Part shown: positions 46,113-57,274 of the stretch, piece by piece
Layout: every line of letters starts with the position of its first letter
Position numbering within the stretch: the stretch's first letter is position 1
Source: Branchinecta lynchi
Taxonomy: Eukaryota; Arthropoda; Branchiopoda; Anostraca; Branchinectidae
DNA: 64,000 nt
Direction: 5' to 3'
Assembly: GCA_023053575.1 (NCBI GenBank)
Contig: JAKZAP010000018.1
Coordinates: forward strand, 21,338,458 to 21,402,457
Made by a program: the position numbers and the translations under genes
Notes under the pieces: generated by a model
Seen by the model: only the letters and a program-made list of their open reading frames with translations
Told to the model about the DNA's origin: nothing
Database searches by the model: none

Positions 46113-46577
46113 GGTAGCGTTCCAGCAACGTATTATTAGTTACGATCGTTACTATTCTTGTTATTTTTGCCGTTCCAGAGCCCGCCGTAATTAGTAAATT
46201 GGCTCCTCCCACTATTTTCGTTCCACGACTGTTAACGATCGTTATAATGGGTGGTTCCCAAAGTCACCACGATCTTTTTGCCCACTCTCACAATGCCCAC
46301 GCTCAGAATGCCCATGGTTGAAAATGCCCACGATCAAAATGCCCACGTAAAATGCCCACGACTCAAAATGCCCACGACCACGAAATGCCGGCGGCCTAAA
46401 ATGATGGTCGCGAGCATCATAAGTGGTAATAACTATCGGTTCTGCAGGAACTCCCGTAAGAGTGATGACGTTCGCGCTGTTATTATTTTCGTTCCTGAGA
46501 GCGTGATAACTACCACAATACTGCGCTCGCCCTCCTCTTATCACCATAACTTGTAATAACTTCACTGGAACGCTACC
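46113..46577. mobile_element. MITE family U-related element with GCCCACG minisatellite
   Basis: GGTAGCGTTCCAG and CTGGAACGCTACC are perfect inverted ends. It shares the GTTAACGATCGTTA palindromes with the family U copy. Confidence 0.72.
46275..46390 (+). repeat. Minisatellite AAAATGCCCACGA
   Basis: Seven or eight units of 13-19 bases based on AATGCCCACG lie in the middle of the element 46113-46577. Confidence 0.8.
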
Positions 46578-46639
46578 TGTAACTAAATAGGCGCCCAGCA
46601 TCTGTAACTAAATAGGCGGTCAATTCTTTCCCTTCAAAC

Positions 46640-46866
46640 CAGATCCTCCGATCGCCTAGCCCACTTCTTAGGATCCTTTGTGGGCCTCAGATGCGGCTTT
46701 CTCTGCCTGTATGGCTTGCGTGGACTCGTGAGTTGTATGCGGGGCTTTTGACAGGAGTCACGTAAGTGATCTGGTATTTACATTTGTTTGTTTGTTCAGT
46801 GTGTTTTTGTTATATTGTGGCCCATGTTGGCCTTATTTAAAATAAAATAAATAAATAAAAATAAAT
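46640..46866 (+). mobile_element. LINE 3' end with (AAAT)n, before laminin exon 2
   Basis: GTGGCCCATGTTGGCCTTA then a run of AAATAAATAAATAA at 46838-46866, ending 118 bases before exon 2. It is homologous to the tail at 15826-15932. Confidence 0.6.
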
Positions 46867-46984
46867 ATGGAAATCCTGTCAAGCATTTCAGTCAATAAAA
46901 GACGCTAAAATAATTTTGTGTAAAATCGAAGCAGGTTAATTTTGGGATGAGTAATGCCTGTTCAACGGTTTTTTTTTCTTTTAG

Positions 46985-47261
46985 AGATGCATTCCAGAAT
47001 TCGTGAACGCCGCCTACAACGTGATCGTCGAAAGTAACAACACATGCGGCGAATTTGGCCCTACGGAGTACTGCTCGCAAACGGGAGCCAGGGGGCCATC
47101 GAAGACGTGTGAAATTTGCGATTCGAGCGTGCCAGAATTGGCCCACCCACGCGAGTTTTTGACCGATTTCAACAATGCCGACAGTCAGACATATTGGCAG
47201 TCCGAGACAATGTTGGAAGGGGTGCAATGGCCCAACAGGATCGCCCTCGTTCTGAGATTTA
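46985..47261 (+). CDS. LAMC1: Laminin gamma chain exon 2, LN domain
   Basis: The acceptor is TCTTTTAG|AGATGC after a 16.3-kb intron and the donor is GATTTA|GTAAGT. It encodes residues 49-140 of the LN domain: RCIPEFVNAAYNV, then NNTCG, EYCSQTG, CEICD, FLTDFNN, YWQSETML and VQWPNRIAL. This order (PEF-N-AA, C-G...YC-QTG, C-x-x-C-D, W-QS-TM, PN-I) is characteristic of laminin gamma chains rather than alpha or beta chains. Cysteines fall at 50, 69, 78, 90 and 93, and a glycosylation sequon at N66. LN domains polymerise laminin networks outside the cell. Of the exons seen here this is the most diagnostic for gamma-1. Confidence 0.95.
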
Positions 47262-47315
47262 GTAAGTAGTCATGCACTCGCATGGATACCATGCCAGGCA
47301 AATCACTCTTTCTTA

Positions 47316-47661
47316 AAGGACCCCTCTCACTATTTGCTCTTCAACTTGCAGTATTTTAAAATATTTTAATATTTTAAAACTAGGCTGTGCTTTCAACAAA
47401 TAACCCACGGTTTTGGCTGTTTTAAGCCTTTTCCGAGACCCGTTCACTTATAGCAGAAACAGGGAAACAATTAAAATAACCGGTTTTTCTGATGGAAAAA
47501 CTTCTCGCAGACAACCGTCGACAGCGTTATACACATCAAAGGTAGCAAACACGGCAAGTGAGAAATTGTTAGAGGGTTTAGAATGTACCGTACGAAATTG
47601 GGGTTCCCCGGTTTAGAAATGGAAGCAGGTTGCGTTAGTATTATAGGTAAGACAGGTCCTT
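47316..47661 (+). repeat. Repeat O, uninterrupted copy in laminin intron 2
   Basis: The 346-bp copy has short inverted ends AAGGACC/GGTCCTT and shares CCCACGGTTTT, TTTTCCGAGACCCGTT, GAAAACTTCTCGCAGACAAC-like and TTAGTATTATAGGTAAGACAGG segments. It begins 55 bases after laminin exon 2. Confidence 0.8.
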
Positions 47662-48655
47662 CAAAAAGAAATCAATGAAATCGCGGTCAAGTCCAGCGGA
47701 AATATCAGAAAATTTTGGGAATTCTTTTTAGTTATGTGATTTTTATGGCATTCTTATGTGCAAATCACCAACATTAAGTAAGTTGGTGATACGAACAGAA
47801 ACACAAATCTCAAAACTTTGTTATATATCACCACCTGTGGCAATGGCACTATAGCCTAGGTCATTTAACACCTATTAGCATATTTCACTAATAAGAGAAA
47901 CCGAATCAAACCTTCAAGGCAATTAACCCATCCGCTGCACCGCCTCATTCTTTAACTTTAATACCATTAATTTGTCGAACTGGAAACACCTCTTCCTGAA
48001 ATAAAGCGGATTGTTAAGCAGAGAGGAGGGAAGAACCTGAAAATAAATGACTGAAAGAAATAATTGCTAAATGTTTAGCTTTTTTTATTCATATACAGGC
48101 TAAATGTTTTTTATTTTGTGTGATATTCTTGTTAGCAGACCTCATTTCGAGGCGTCTTTCAGAATCTTTCCATTAGATACTGTCGTACCGAGCTGTGATT
48201 CGAACTGGCGATTTGGATGGCAGTAATCTAAAATTACAAATGGTTGAATGCTTCTGATTTCACACCCTTAACGTAACCTGTTTCTGCGGTTCATGACAAG
48301 TCGTTTGAACGTAAATTATACTTGAGGTACAACATCAGAAAGGAATGCTCTTCTCTGGTATATAACTAGGATGTTGATGGCATATGAAAATCGCAGGCTA
48401 CAGCTTTTGGTGTCACTGAGGTTTTAAGACTTTTTGAATAAAGGTTTTGTGTTATCTGCGAATAGTGTTGGCTGGTACGGAAGTACCGACTCACAGATTT
48501 GAGGGTGAATACTTCGTTTATTTGTTGTTACTCAGTTGTCTCTGTTAGAAATAATAGTGTTCGTTCAGCCAGACAGCCATTCAGCATATTTCACTCAAAC
48601 CTTCATTTTTTTTATTTTTTTTTGCCGCGTAGCATCTTTTCTGTTCTTCCTGTCC
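47662..48655. other. Laminin intron 2 stretch with no recognised feature
   Basis: AT-rich; no open frame of interest and no match to the repeat families above. Confidence 0.45.
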
Positions 48656-49440
48656 AATAGATAGATAGATAGATAGTTTATTGCTATAAGCAGCCCGAGG
48701 GCCATGGCAAAAATTTGACATACAAAAAAAAACAAAAAACACTAATATATAATAACACTCTTTTCCTTTTAATTTGTTTTACTTATTCCAAAAACCTACT
48801 TCTGTGTTCCATCGCTAGCCTCAAAAATCGCCCCATTTTCTTTATACCAGCAAAACACTCATCCTTAAAAATTCGTTTTACCCACTCTTCGTCAAATACA
48901 GGCACACCATACTCTTCTTTTCTCTTTTCTCCATTCACTCAGCTCCATACAGTCGCAACGCATGTGAATCACACTCTCATCCACGCACCCACACATCGGA
49001 CAAAAGTAAGGACCGAACTTCTGCTTACAGTGACCAATATAACGTCTTCTACCCACAATTGGCAGACAATCTGCCAACAATTCAATAATTATTTTTAACT
49101 CATCCCGTCTAAGACCCGCTTTAAACATTATATTCTCACCCGATGTCTCTCTTACCGCAGCATAAAACCCCAAAGATTCCGACTGGTCCTTCTGGGCATG
49201 CCAAACCTGTACTTCCTGGCTCTTAAGTATTTCTTTCACAACCTTAGTCACTCCTTCCTCCTTTCCTAATCCATCATTCCATAATTCTCCAACTCCGCAA
49301 TCATCCAGTATCTTTTTTACTAGATACGGCCATGAAGTAGGCGATTCTTCTTTCAACGCTTCTAAATATGCAGATTCCACTACCTTCGGTGACGCCAACG
49401 GTCCTAACATTCTGATATTTTAATTTTTTTTTTTTTTTTC
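48656..49440 (-). mobile_element. LINE fragment, ORF2 C terminus with CCHC-like motif
   Basis: The 172-codon frame 48892-49410 ends with CPMCGCVDESVIHMRCDCMEL, the cysteine-histidine motif (C-x2-C...H-x3-C) found at the ORF2 C terminus of several LINE clades. Its 3' end has a (CTAT)n tail at 48656-48676. The 5' end is truncated. Confidence 0.75.
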
Positions 49441-49737
49441 AATGATCGACCTATATATTTCCTTCATTTATAATCGTGAAAATCAGATAATTAATGCTAT
49501 TTTATAATGTAGACCTTCGTACTATACTTAGAGGAGTTAGATCAGAAGCATTCTATCATTTATAATGTCGAACGCGATAGACCCTACCATGTGAGACTAG
49601 CCAAGTTGTACCTTCCTTCCATAGCATATAGGGGGCCTGGGAAGGCTGGAAACAGCCGGGACGGGTTTGTAATTTTTGATAAACTCAGTTGAGTTACGGA
49701 TGTTATGAAATCTCAGTAGAAATTGTATCTTCTGCGA

Positions 49738-50139
49738 CTTAAACTTTAACTGAAAAGCAAACTTATTTTTGTATCATTTAGTTGGATAGACTGAGTTATT
49801 TAGATTCTGCTAAGAGATTTATTGATTTTCCACTATCTGCTCTAGTAGTGAGGTTCAGAATATCTACGTCTGTCCCCACAGCGCAAATTCTAAAATGATG
49901 CGGAATATCTGAATCTGAACGCAAACGTGGCTTTTCAGTGGGCGGTGATAAGCTTGATGGAGACTGCTTAGTCCCTGAACAAAAAAACTTCATGAATCTT
50001 TTTCGTCAAGCATACGACACAGATAGTACCACAAATCTGACAGGGAAATTCCACTATTTCCACTTTAAGTGAATAGGTGAGGGGTAACAAGAATGCCCCA
50101 TCTCTGCCCTTTTCAGTTAAACTTTAAGCACTAGAGAGA
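49738..50139 (+). mobile_element. Family E element, uninterrupted, about 400 bp
   Basis: CTTAAACTTTAACTGAAAAG at the left and CTTTTCAGTTAAACTTTAAG at the right are near-perfect 20-base TIRs. This copy defines the family. Confidence 0.75.
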
Positions 50140-50254
50140 GAGAGCGGGAGATCGGTATATTTCGAAACCATCGTCTTAACGAAGATGCGATTAATGCTGA
50201 TTCGATCAATAGTATAGATCTATTAAAGATAGAGTTTTCAGTTCAGTTCAATGT

Positions 50255-50707
50255 ACAGGAGTGTTGCATGAAGCTGCCCTTACTATGGCACCGCCCACCC
50301 CCCAATTGGCCGTGGTACATGATCCTGCCACCTTGGATCATGAAGCTGCCACCCCAGAAAAATTATGCAAATTCCAAGAAAACAGCAAATTTTGTTATTT
50401 TCAAAAGGTCAAGGAACCTCTCTGACCAGACAGCTGGCCTCTAACTTCACCCTGACTTCACCATGTAGCAAAATACTATTTTTAGCAAAGTGGGCGACTT
50501 CATGATCACTTGGGTGCCTACATTCTTTCGTGTTCTCTAGCTTAGCCTTGAACAATTACAAGTAAACGATGGTACCAGCAGAAAGTGAAGGTTCTAAGCT
50601 TCCTTTCAGGATACTCCACTGAATTTTATCTCAACCTTTACTCTTTTTCCCTAAGTCATTTCCCAAAAATAGGAGTTTAGGGTGGTGGCTTCACGCAGCA
50701 CTCCTGT
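50255..50707. mobile_element. MITE family P, 453 bp
   Basis: ACAGGAGTGTTGCATGAAGC at the left and GCTTCACGCAGCACTCCTGT at the right are 20-base TIRs with two mismatches; CATGATC/CTGCCACC motifs recur inside. Only copy seen. Confidence 0.72.
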
Positions 50708-50799
50708 AATCTAAAAAACAGATAACGGACAAGCTGATGGGTTGTTTTTACGTCAACATAACGTCATAACAGGACAATCTACAAATATATACAATTTTG

Positions 50800-51395
50800 A
50801 GACATTTATACCGACGTCTTATGATAAATATGGTCAATAACATGCTAGACTACCATTAATAAAATACAAATAACCTAAAACTTAACATTCAAAAATGCTC
50901 TGAGTTATATAAACGAACAAACGAGGGGACAAACTCTGAGCATACCTTGTTCGCAAAGCTACCACCGGTTCTAAACGAGGCACAGGGTCGGCAGCTTGAC
51001 GAGGAACACGAATTCGGGAGGGGAGAAAATCAGGGGGGAGTATATCACGGTGAAATGGGTTTTGGACTATAGATGTACCGAACTTCATACAAAGTTGAAG
51101 TCGGCGGCATGAAAGGGTATCTAACTTAAATTGCTTTAGGAGCTGAATGTATGGGACATTTGGAGCTTTAGATGTAACAAGCAACGCTCTATACTGTATC
51201 CTCTCAAGCGAATCCGACTGTTCCTGGGTGAGACCAAAATTCCAAACCGGACATCCATATTCTAGGTTAGAACGGATAAAAGAAATGTAAATTCGTAGTA
51301 AATGGGGAGATGGAACACCGTAACGGGACAAAAGTTTAAGGTAGCTTATAGCCGCGTTAGCTTTTTTAAGCATACTCTCAACCTGTCTTTTTAAT
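50800..51395 (-). mobile_element. LINE fragment, RT thumb and C terminus, minus strand
   Basis: The 163-codon frame 50882-51373 reads ISYLKLLSRYGVPSPHLLRI, FIRSNLEYGCPVWNFGL and SDSLERIQYRAL, diagnostic of CR1/Jockey-like reverse transcriptases downstream of the catalytic YxDD. The open frame is undisrupted, so the copy is fairly young, but it is 5' truncated near 51395. Confidence 0.85.
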
Positions 51396-52334
51396 TCTGC
51401 TTATTAGGGTTACTCACAGTTTCTCAGAGTTATTTAGGGGTAAGCCTTTTATGTTACATCATTTATTATTATTTATCATTAGAAAGGATCGCCACCATCC
51501 AAGTCGCTAATTTAAAACCAGGACTCAGGAAGGCCGTTGGATCGTCCACCGTCTCCAATCGGGAGGGATCAGCAGACTGAGCAAGCTCAAAATAGGTCTT
51601 AACAAGAAAATTAGACAAGAAAAAAAATATTCAGCTGGTATATAATTAAAAGACTAAACAAAAATGTAGCTAAATATTCGACAGCATATATTTTTTTTGA
51701 TATTTTGTTTAAGGTTTTCTTTTAATTTCTGCTTGAGAATCAATGTGTTTTTTTTGAGGTGTCCCCCTTATATTAATGAGCGGCGAGATTGACGGACTTG
51801 TCTGTTCTTAAAGGCGACTTTTGGTTTTCTATTATCTGTGACAATGTTGGCTGAGGATTTTGAAGAAAGAAAGGGTATAGTTGTGTTCACAACAATCATT
51901 CCTTCTACTGGTAACGGTTACCCCCTCACTTTCCGCCATGTCGGTTAACTGTATATTTTTGTTTCCGTTTCTTTCCTGGTAGTTGTCGTCCAAACTTAAG
52001 CTCGAGGGAGGGATACAAAAAAAGAAGAATATGTGCCAATGCTTCAGTCGAAAAAGCCCTCAGGGATTGGGTAGAGCTCTCACCAGGGTTGCCAGCGGTA
52101 GTACAATTGTACTCTTTTTAGTACATTTTTTTCAAAGTAGTGAGTTGGTAGTACATTTGAAAAAAGTAGTACTTTCGTAGTACATTTTAAGAAAGCTACT
52201 ACTTAATTTTTTTTTCTACAAATTTCTGTCTAAGATGATGTGGGGCTAGTTGCATTTCACTCATTTTATCTGAAACATTTGGTCATTGGATCTGATTAGT
52301 TTAATCTGATCTTTGTGAGCTAGTTAAGTCAGTA

Positions 52335-52420
52335 TTTGACAGTGCAAAATGGATACGTCAGCTGAATTTTATTGTAGCTATATTTCGATCCTTATGGGCA
52401 AGGGTCCTGGTGTCATAAGT
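52335..52420 (-). repeat. Fragment of the hammerhead-bearing element inside a hAT element
   Basis: The flank ATACGTCAGCTGAATTTTAT and the 3' ribozyme half are recognisable, but the CUGANGA half is replaced. It lies within the hAT-like element 52084-53179. Confidence 0.5.
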
Positions 52421-52533
52421 TCTTCGAACTGTTAGCGCTTTTCTCCAAACCGCATCTTCGGGTCTTAGAACTGTTATAAAATACTGCATCACGCATTTGT
52501 GCACATTATTAAATACGTTTTTGATCCCTCGCC

Positions 52534-52855
52534 CAGAGGTGTTAGCCTACTAGCCAAATTGTTTTTTGTTTTTTTTTTGGGGGGGGGGGGCAAGGCGTTT
52601 ACCGACTTACCTACTTTTACCGGCTGTTTTCAAGAAGAAAATTAATATGGTTTTGAAAAAATTCAATCGATTTTTGGAAAAACAGACTGTTTTGACGAAA
52701 AATAGACTGATCTTCAGAATAACCGACTGTTTTCATGAAAAAAATCAACTGTTTTTGACGAAAAATCGCGGCGCTTCGCGCAGACTCGGTTACTTTTTAT
52801 CGACTGGCCGACAACACTGGGGGGGGGGGACGTCCCCCCAGTCGTGACGCCCCTG
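52534..52855 (-). mobile_element. hAT family L MITE nested in family S
   Basis: The left end is CAGAGGTGTTAG and the right end GTCGTGACGCCCCTG. The flanking octamers CCCTCGCC and CCCTTGTC differ by two C/T changes, consistent with an aged target duplication. Internal ACCGACTGTTTT-type units match the other copies. Confidence 0.7.
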
Positions 52856-53469
52856 CCCTTGTCTCCTAATTGCAATAGGCCAATTTGCAAGAACAGACAA
52901 GAAGAGGAGAAAAGAGGATGATTTCGTTTTCTGTTTTAAGAAATGATATAATATTTCTATAGATTTTACCTAACCGGAATTTGTTCAAGTAGGAAAAACC
53001 CTAGTTTTGACGAAGGTTCGATTCAGGCCATATATATAGGGTCGTGCGAAAGGCATTTACAGTAGCGGCAGGGGAAGACAACGCGCGTGTTGCGCGGTTT
53101 AGGTAGTACATTTTCTCCCCTGGTAGTACCTTTTTGGTACATGGATAGTGCATTTTATTTGAGTCAAGTGGCAACCCTAGCTCTCACTGATAAGTGCTCG
53201 TTTCTTCTTGAACTGCATGCAAGTCACGAGAAAATACCCGATAAAGAGTAATGCCTAATGCGCATTATCAGTCGAGAAGTAAAACGACGTAGCAATCTTT
53301 TCTGAAAGAAGATAATGTGCAAGGTTGACAACGTGATTTGTATAATAATAATAACTTATAATGGCCCGCTATACAACAAACGAAAGAGCGGAGTAATTTT
53401 ATTTTATATATTTATTTATTTATTTACTTCATTTATTTATCTACTTCCTATATACATAGGAAAACACAC

Positions 53470-54150
53470 ACATTAACACCACAAACAAATCATGCATAAC
53501 AGCATATGTAACAAAATCAACGAACCACATTTTCATCACCCCATTTTTCCACAAAGGCGGTGAAAGTTGAAAAATTGGAGTGGACAGAATTTGATCAGGT
53601 TGTTATCTGACCTCAAATGGCGGCTTTTTAGCGACTAAACTGTTAAACGTTTTAGTTCGTAAAACGAAGGCATACGATTATTTGCGAACATCCCCGAAGC
53701 GCTACACCGGTTCGGGAGTCGGTGAAGTTTTCTGTAACAATTAATGTAAGTGACGCGGGTCACTCAGTAAAATTGAAAACAAAAACTACGAAACAGCCTA
53801 CCACGGGTAATTTTGAAAACAAAAACTCCGAAACAGCCTATCACGAATAATTGCAGAACAGAACTGAAATTTCCTAGCAAGTATATTTCTTCGCACACAC
53901 AGACTTTTGTTAAATGACGCAACCAAATGAGTGAGATCCCGCAGATCAGTCTAAACCAGAAACCGAGGTATTTAAACTCTCCAAAAAAATGTTCAGACAT
54001 AATAGAAGAAATCGAAAAAGGAATTACGCGCAAAGAAACGAAACACTACATAAAATTTATAAGACTTACGGATAAGTTAGACTTTGTCAATGTGGTTCGT
54101 TGATTTTGTTACATATGCTGTTATGCATGATTTGTTTGTGGTGTTAATGT
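53470..54150. repeat. Perfect 61-bp inverted repeat with 560-bp spacer
   Basis: Bases 53470-53530 are the exact reverse complement of 54090-54150. The homology stops sharply at both outer and inner edges. The spacer holds a short direct repeat (AATTTTGAAAACAAAAACT-like, twice near 53770-53840). Confidence 0.9.
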
Positions 54151-54159
54151 ATCTTATCC

Positions 54160-54830
54160 TAACAAAACTAAAACTGAAACTCTATATTTGTAACTAATAT
54201 TTTGCCTGTTTCAGAATTATTCACTCTTCATTCTTTTTTATTTAAGGTAAAATATGACCGGTCGGAACTACCTTCGTACTTTCGTTTGAGTAGCTTTTTC
54301 CCTGAGCAATCTGACCATGCTTATGAAACTCGTCATAAGTGGAAAATGCAGCACCATAAATTAACCACCGAGAGATCGCGGTTCTCACCGTATTTGATCA
54401 CGGGGTCATGGCATCTTTATGTGCCATATATTGATTGCAGCAAATCTCTTCCAGATATAAAAAAGCAACTTCATTCTATACTTATACATAAATTCAAGAA
54501 TCAACAGTAAATTAAAAATTCAAAGTAAATTTCTATGTTGTTGGTTATAAATTTTGGGTGGGGTCCTTATAAGTGGACGGCCATCGGTTACCCTCGCTTG
54601 AGCATTGTTTTTTGTTTTTTTCCTTGTGTTTTCGGGTTAATCTTGCTGAGTGTCGCTGGGTTTGTGGGGCGGGTTCCCGTCTAGTGGTGAGTCATGGAAT
54701 TATTAACATTTATTTTTGGAATTAGTTATATGTAAAATAGTTTTGTTCTATATTGTTCCGGGGTTTTTGTCGACCTTGTGTCTCCTGCTTGACCCTATAT
54801 TTATTATGATTTTATACAGAAGTGTAATTA
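54160..54830 (+). mobile_element. LINE fragment, extreme C terminus and 3' UTR
   Basis: The frame 54202-54510 reads LPVSELFTLHSFLFKVKY-type sequence, LPSYFRL, YETRHKW and the closing SLPDIKKQLHSILIHKF. This is the standard tail of CR1-like ORF2 proteins (TR motif, then a W/G box, then FK-x-L helix). The 3' UTR continues to about 54830. Confidence 0.7.
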
Positions 54831-54865
54831 AAACCTTAAACCTATACGTCAGCTGAATTATATTA

Positions 54866-54909
54866 GAGCTATATTTCGGCTTTTCTTGGCAAGGGTCCTC
54901 TTCAGGCTC
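54866..54909 (-). ncRNA. Hammerhead ribozyme motif, core kept but stem II weakened
   Basis: The minus strand keeps stem I GAGC/GCTC, CTGAAGA, GAAA and the AUA cleavage triplet, but the 3' side of stem II reads AAAAGCC instead of AAGGGCC, leaving only the two terminal G-C pairs secure. It is probably a weak or inactive copy. It is followed on the + strand at about 54945-55015 by a second, partial copy of the element's 3' half. Confidence 0.55.
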
Positions 54910-55019
54910 AAGCTGCAATATGAACTTGTGGAAAAACAACTAAAGATTCTCCGAAATATAGCCGAGATATACATCTAATAAAATTTAGCTGACGTATCAG
55001 TTTTGCACTGTCAAATATG

Positions 55020-56230
55020 ATCCGCAGACAACTTGGGCTAAAGGAATATCTAATGTCACCTTGTAACTAGGTACTTTATTTAAAAAATGTATCTCAGAAA
55101 AAGTCTAAACTGCACGAAGAGAAATTTTATATTGATTATTATAATGATTATATTGGAAATTTTATATTGGACATTTTATTATTAAATTTCACGTGCGCAG
55201 GAAACAAAGTCAGAAATGAAGTGGAATCCCCGCGCCCCAAGTATCCGGTGACGAAGTTCTGCCTAGACAAACTGGGCATAGCTGCGGGGGGCCCTCGGTT
55301 AATAAGGCCTAAATCTAAAACTGCAGTATACGTAAAGAATATAGTTGGTGCCTGCCTATTTTTTTATTTTTTTTTGTAGTAAACAGAGATGTTCGGGGAT
55401 TGCCGTGTTAATACCTTAAATTGCATTTGCAAGCAATAAAGATGTTGTATACCGATAAGTAGCTTGCTCATGAACTTTTCACAATTGTCATATTCATATC
55501 GTAGCCTACATCTCTACGTTATCGGTTGCTACCATCGCAAAATCGCATAATAGTGGCATTACGTAACCTTGGAGCCTGTCTTTGCCTGTTTGGGTCAAAA
55601 TGTATGAGAAAGAAGGATTGGGATAATTTTTTTGGTCTTTGTTTATTTATTTTCTTTGGTGTAGGCTAGTGTTAATGTATGGCTTCTTACTGGACTGAAC
55701 GCCTTAACATGGATTTAAATTGAATTTCATTTCATTTCTTAGTCTGCTTCTCTGTTTTGAGTCTAAAGGTAAAGTTTGTGTTTGTTTTTGCTGAACAAAA
55801 AACGACTCTGTTAACTACCTAGGCTTTGTCCGGGCCTGCAACTATCTTTGGGAGCTGATGGTCGAAGGCAGCAGTTCATCTTTGGTCTGCTTTCTCCTTC
55901 TCATTTCGACAACGTCGTTCTCGTTCCGGCTTTCAGATAATCTTTTGCGTTGGTTCTGGAGCCTGGTTTCTATGTCTGATTGACACTGTTTACAATTCGA
56001 ATTTCCAGTCCAGCGTCTCGAGAACCGTTAGAATAGAGCGAGTGCAAAGGAGTGTTATCTCGAGCCGGAAATTGAAGCTAATAAACCTTAGCTGACAACA
56101 AGACACCGAGGAACAATGGGCTCAATCCAGACGCAAGGAATGAAATTCTATGTAAATACAACTCTGAATTAAAAAGTATCGTAATTAGTAGCCTAGTAAT
56201 ATCAGATATTCCTTCAGCCCAAGCATTTTT
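55020..56230. other. Laminin intron 2 stretch, possible LINE tail only
   Basis: The one candidate is ATTTAAATTGAATTTCATTTCATTTC at about 55713-55738, which resembles a LINE 3' tail. The rest is unassigned. Confidence 0.4.
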
Positions 56231-56234
56231 TTTA

Positions 56235-56278
56235 GAGCTATATTTCGGCCCTTTTTGGCAAGGGTCCTCTTCAGGCTC
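56235..56278 (-). ncRNA. Hammerhead self-cleaving ribozyme, intact core (minus strand)
   Basis: Read on the minus strand the segment gives GAGC, CTGAAGA, a stem II of GG-A-CCCTT/AAGGG-CC with loop GCCAAA, GAAA, TATA and GCTC, with all catalytic positions conserved. It forms the left arm of an inverted repeat whose right arm is the degraded copy at 56542-56586. Confidence 0.7.
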
Positions 56279-56541
56279 AAAGCGCTCAAGCTGGAAAATG
56301 AACTTGTGGAAAAACAACTAAAGATTCTTCGTTAAATATCTGATTTTGTAAACTTCTTCTATGAAAATTGATTGGAGTTAGAGCTTGAGCTATGATTTCA
56401 TTCTGGACACGGCTGCTGTTATTGCTGTTCGATTGTGTCGTCAAAAAGGTAGAGGTTTTTCTGCATTGTCAGAGAAGAAGTTCATAAAATCAGATATTTA
56501 ACGAAGAATCTTAAGTTTTTTTTTCCGTAAGTCCATTTTCC

Positions 56542-56586
56542 AGCTCGACGGTAGGACCCTTGCCAAAAAGGGCCGAAATATAGCTC
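56542..56586 (+). ncRNA. Hammerhead-element copy, 5' core lost
   Basis: The 3' half (stem II, GAAA, TATA, GCTC) is intact, but the CUGANGA segment has degraded to CGACGGTA. It is the right arm of the palindrome with 56235-56278. Confidence 0.5.
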
Positions 56587-56935
56587 TAATAAAATGAAGC
56601 TGACTTATCCGTTTTGCCCCATCAAACATACTAGTAACATACTAGTTACTAGTATGTTACTAGTATACGTGCATCAGCGTGCCATTTAACCCATAGTTCG
56701 CATAATCTTCCTATCATCAAGGAAATCCATCACCCCTAGATAGTGTTCGTATCCCAGTTACACAAAGACCCCCCTATAACCCAACACTCGATTTTTGTTC
56801 AGTTTGCAAAAGCGTCTTGCCATCTTACTGTTATGAAGTGTTATTGTGTGCATATGCAGCTCATAGTTAGCGTAGGCTAACGGAACTAGAAATGAACGAG
56901 TAGTCTTTGTTTGTAGGTCCATCTCTTCCAACAAC

Positions 56936-56980
56936 AACCTGACCTTTGCCAAGAAGGGCCGAAATATCGCTGACGAATTA
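56936..56980 (+). ncRNA. Hammerhead-element copy with internal deletion
   Basis: CCTGA is followed directly by CCTTTGCCAAG, so about six bases of the core and stem II are deleted. The GAAATATC and GCTGAC segments and the 3' flank TAGCTGACTTTTCCG remain. It lies about 390 bases downstream of the copy at 56542 in the same orientation. Confidence 0.45.
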
Positions 56981-57274
56981 GACCAACATCGTAGCTGACT
57001 TTTCCGTTATATTCCGCCTGAGAGCCTATAGACTGTGATTAAAAAAAAAAAAAACTGTTCATAAAATAAAATAAAATACTGATCGCCACGCCAACTCTCA
57101 TCCCTCAAATACACCTCCAGCAGCTTCCGTGAAACATCTCTGGTGTCCAATCACACTCCCCCATCAAACCTCCCTCCATTACAACCCCCTACTTCCTAGC
57201 ACCAGCCATCCTTGATGAGATTTTCATCTTTTCGCTCCTTAACACTGCCCTGAGATCTGTCCTTTTGTATTAGT

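Larger units (their letters stand above)
52084..53179 (+). mobile_element. hAT-type element, family S, 1,096 bp
   Basis: The TIRs are CAGGGTTGCCA and TGGCAACCCTA, flanked by the perfect 8-bp duplication GCTCTCAC (52076-52083 and 53180-53187). Both subterminal regions are rich in GTAGTACATTTT repeats. It contains a hammerhead-element fragment and a complete nested hAT family L copy. Confidence 0.8.

Noticed and set aside
48180..48230. Minus-strand B-box-like CAGTTCGAATCAC
   Set aside because: No cloverleaf and no A box at the right distance; at most a SINE relic.
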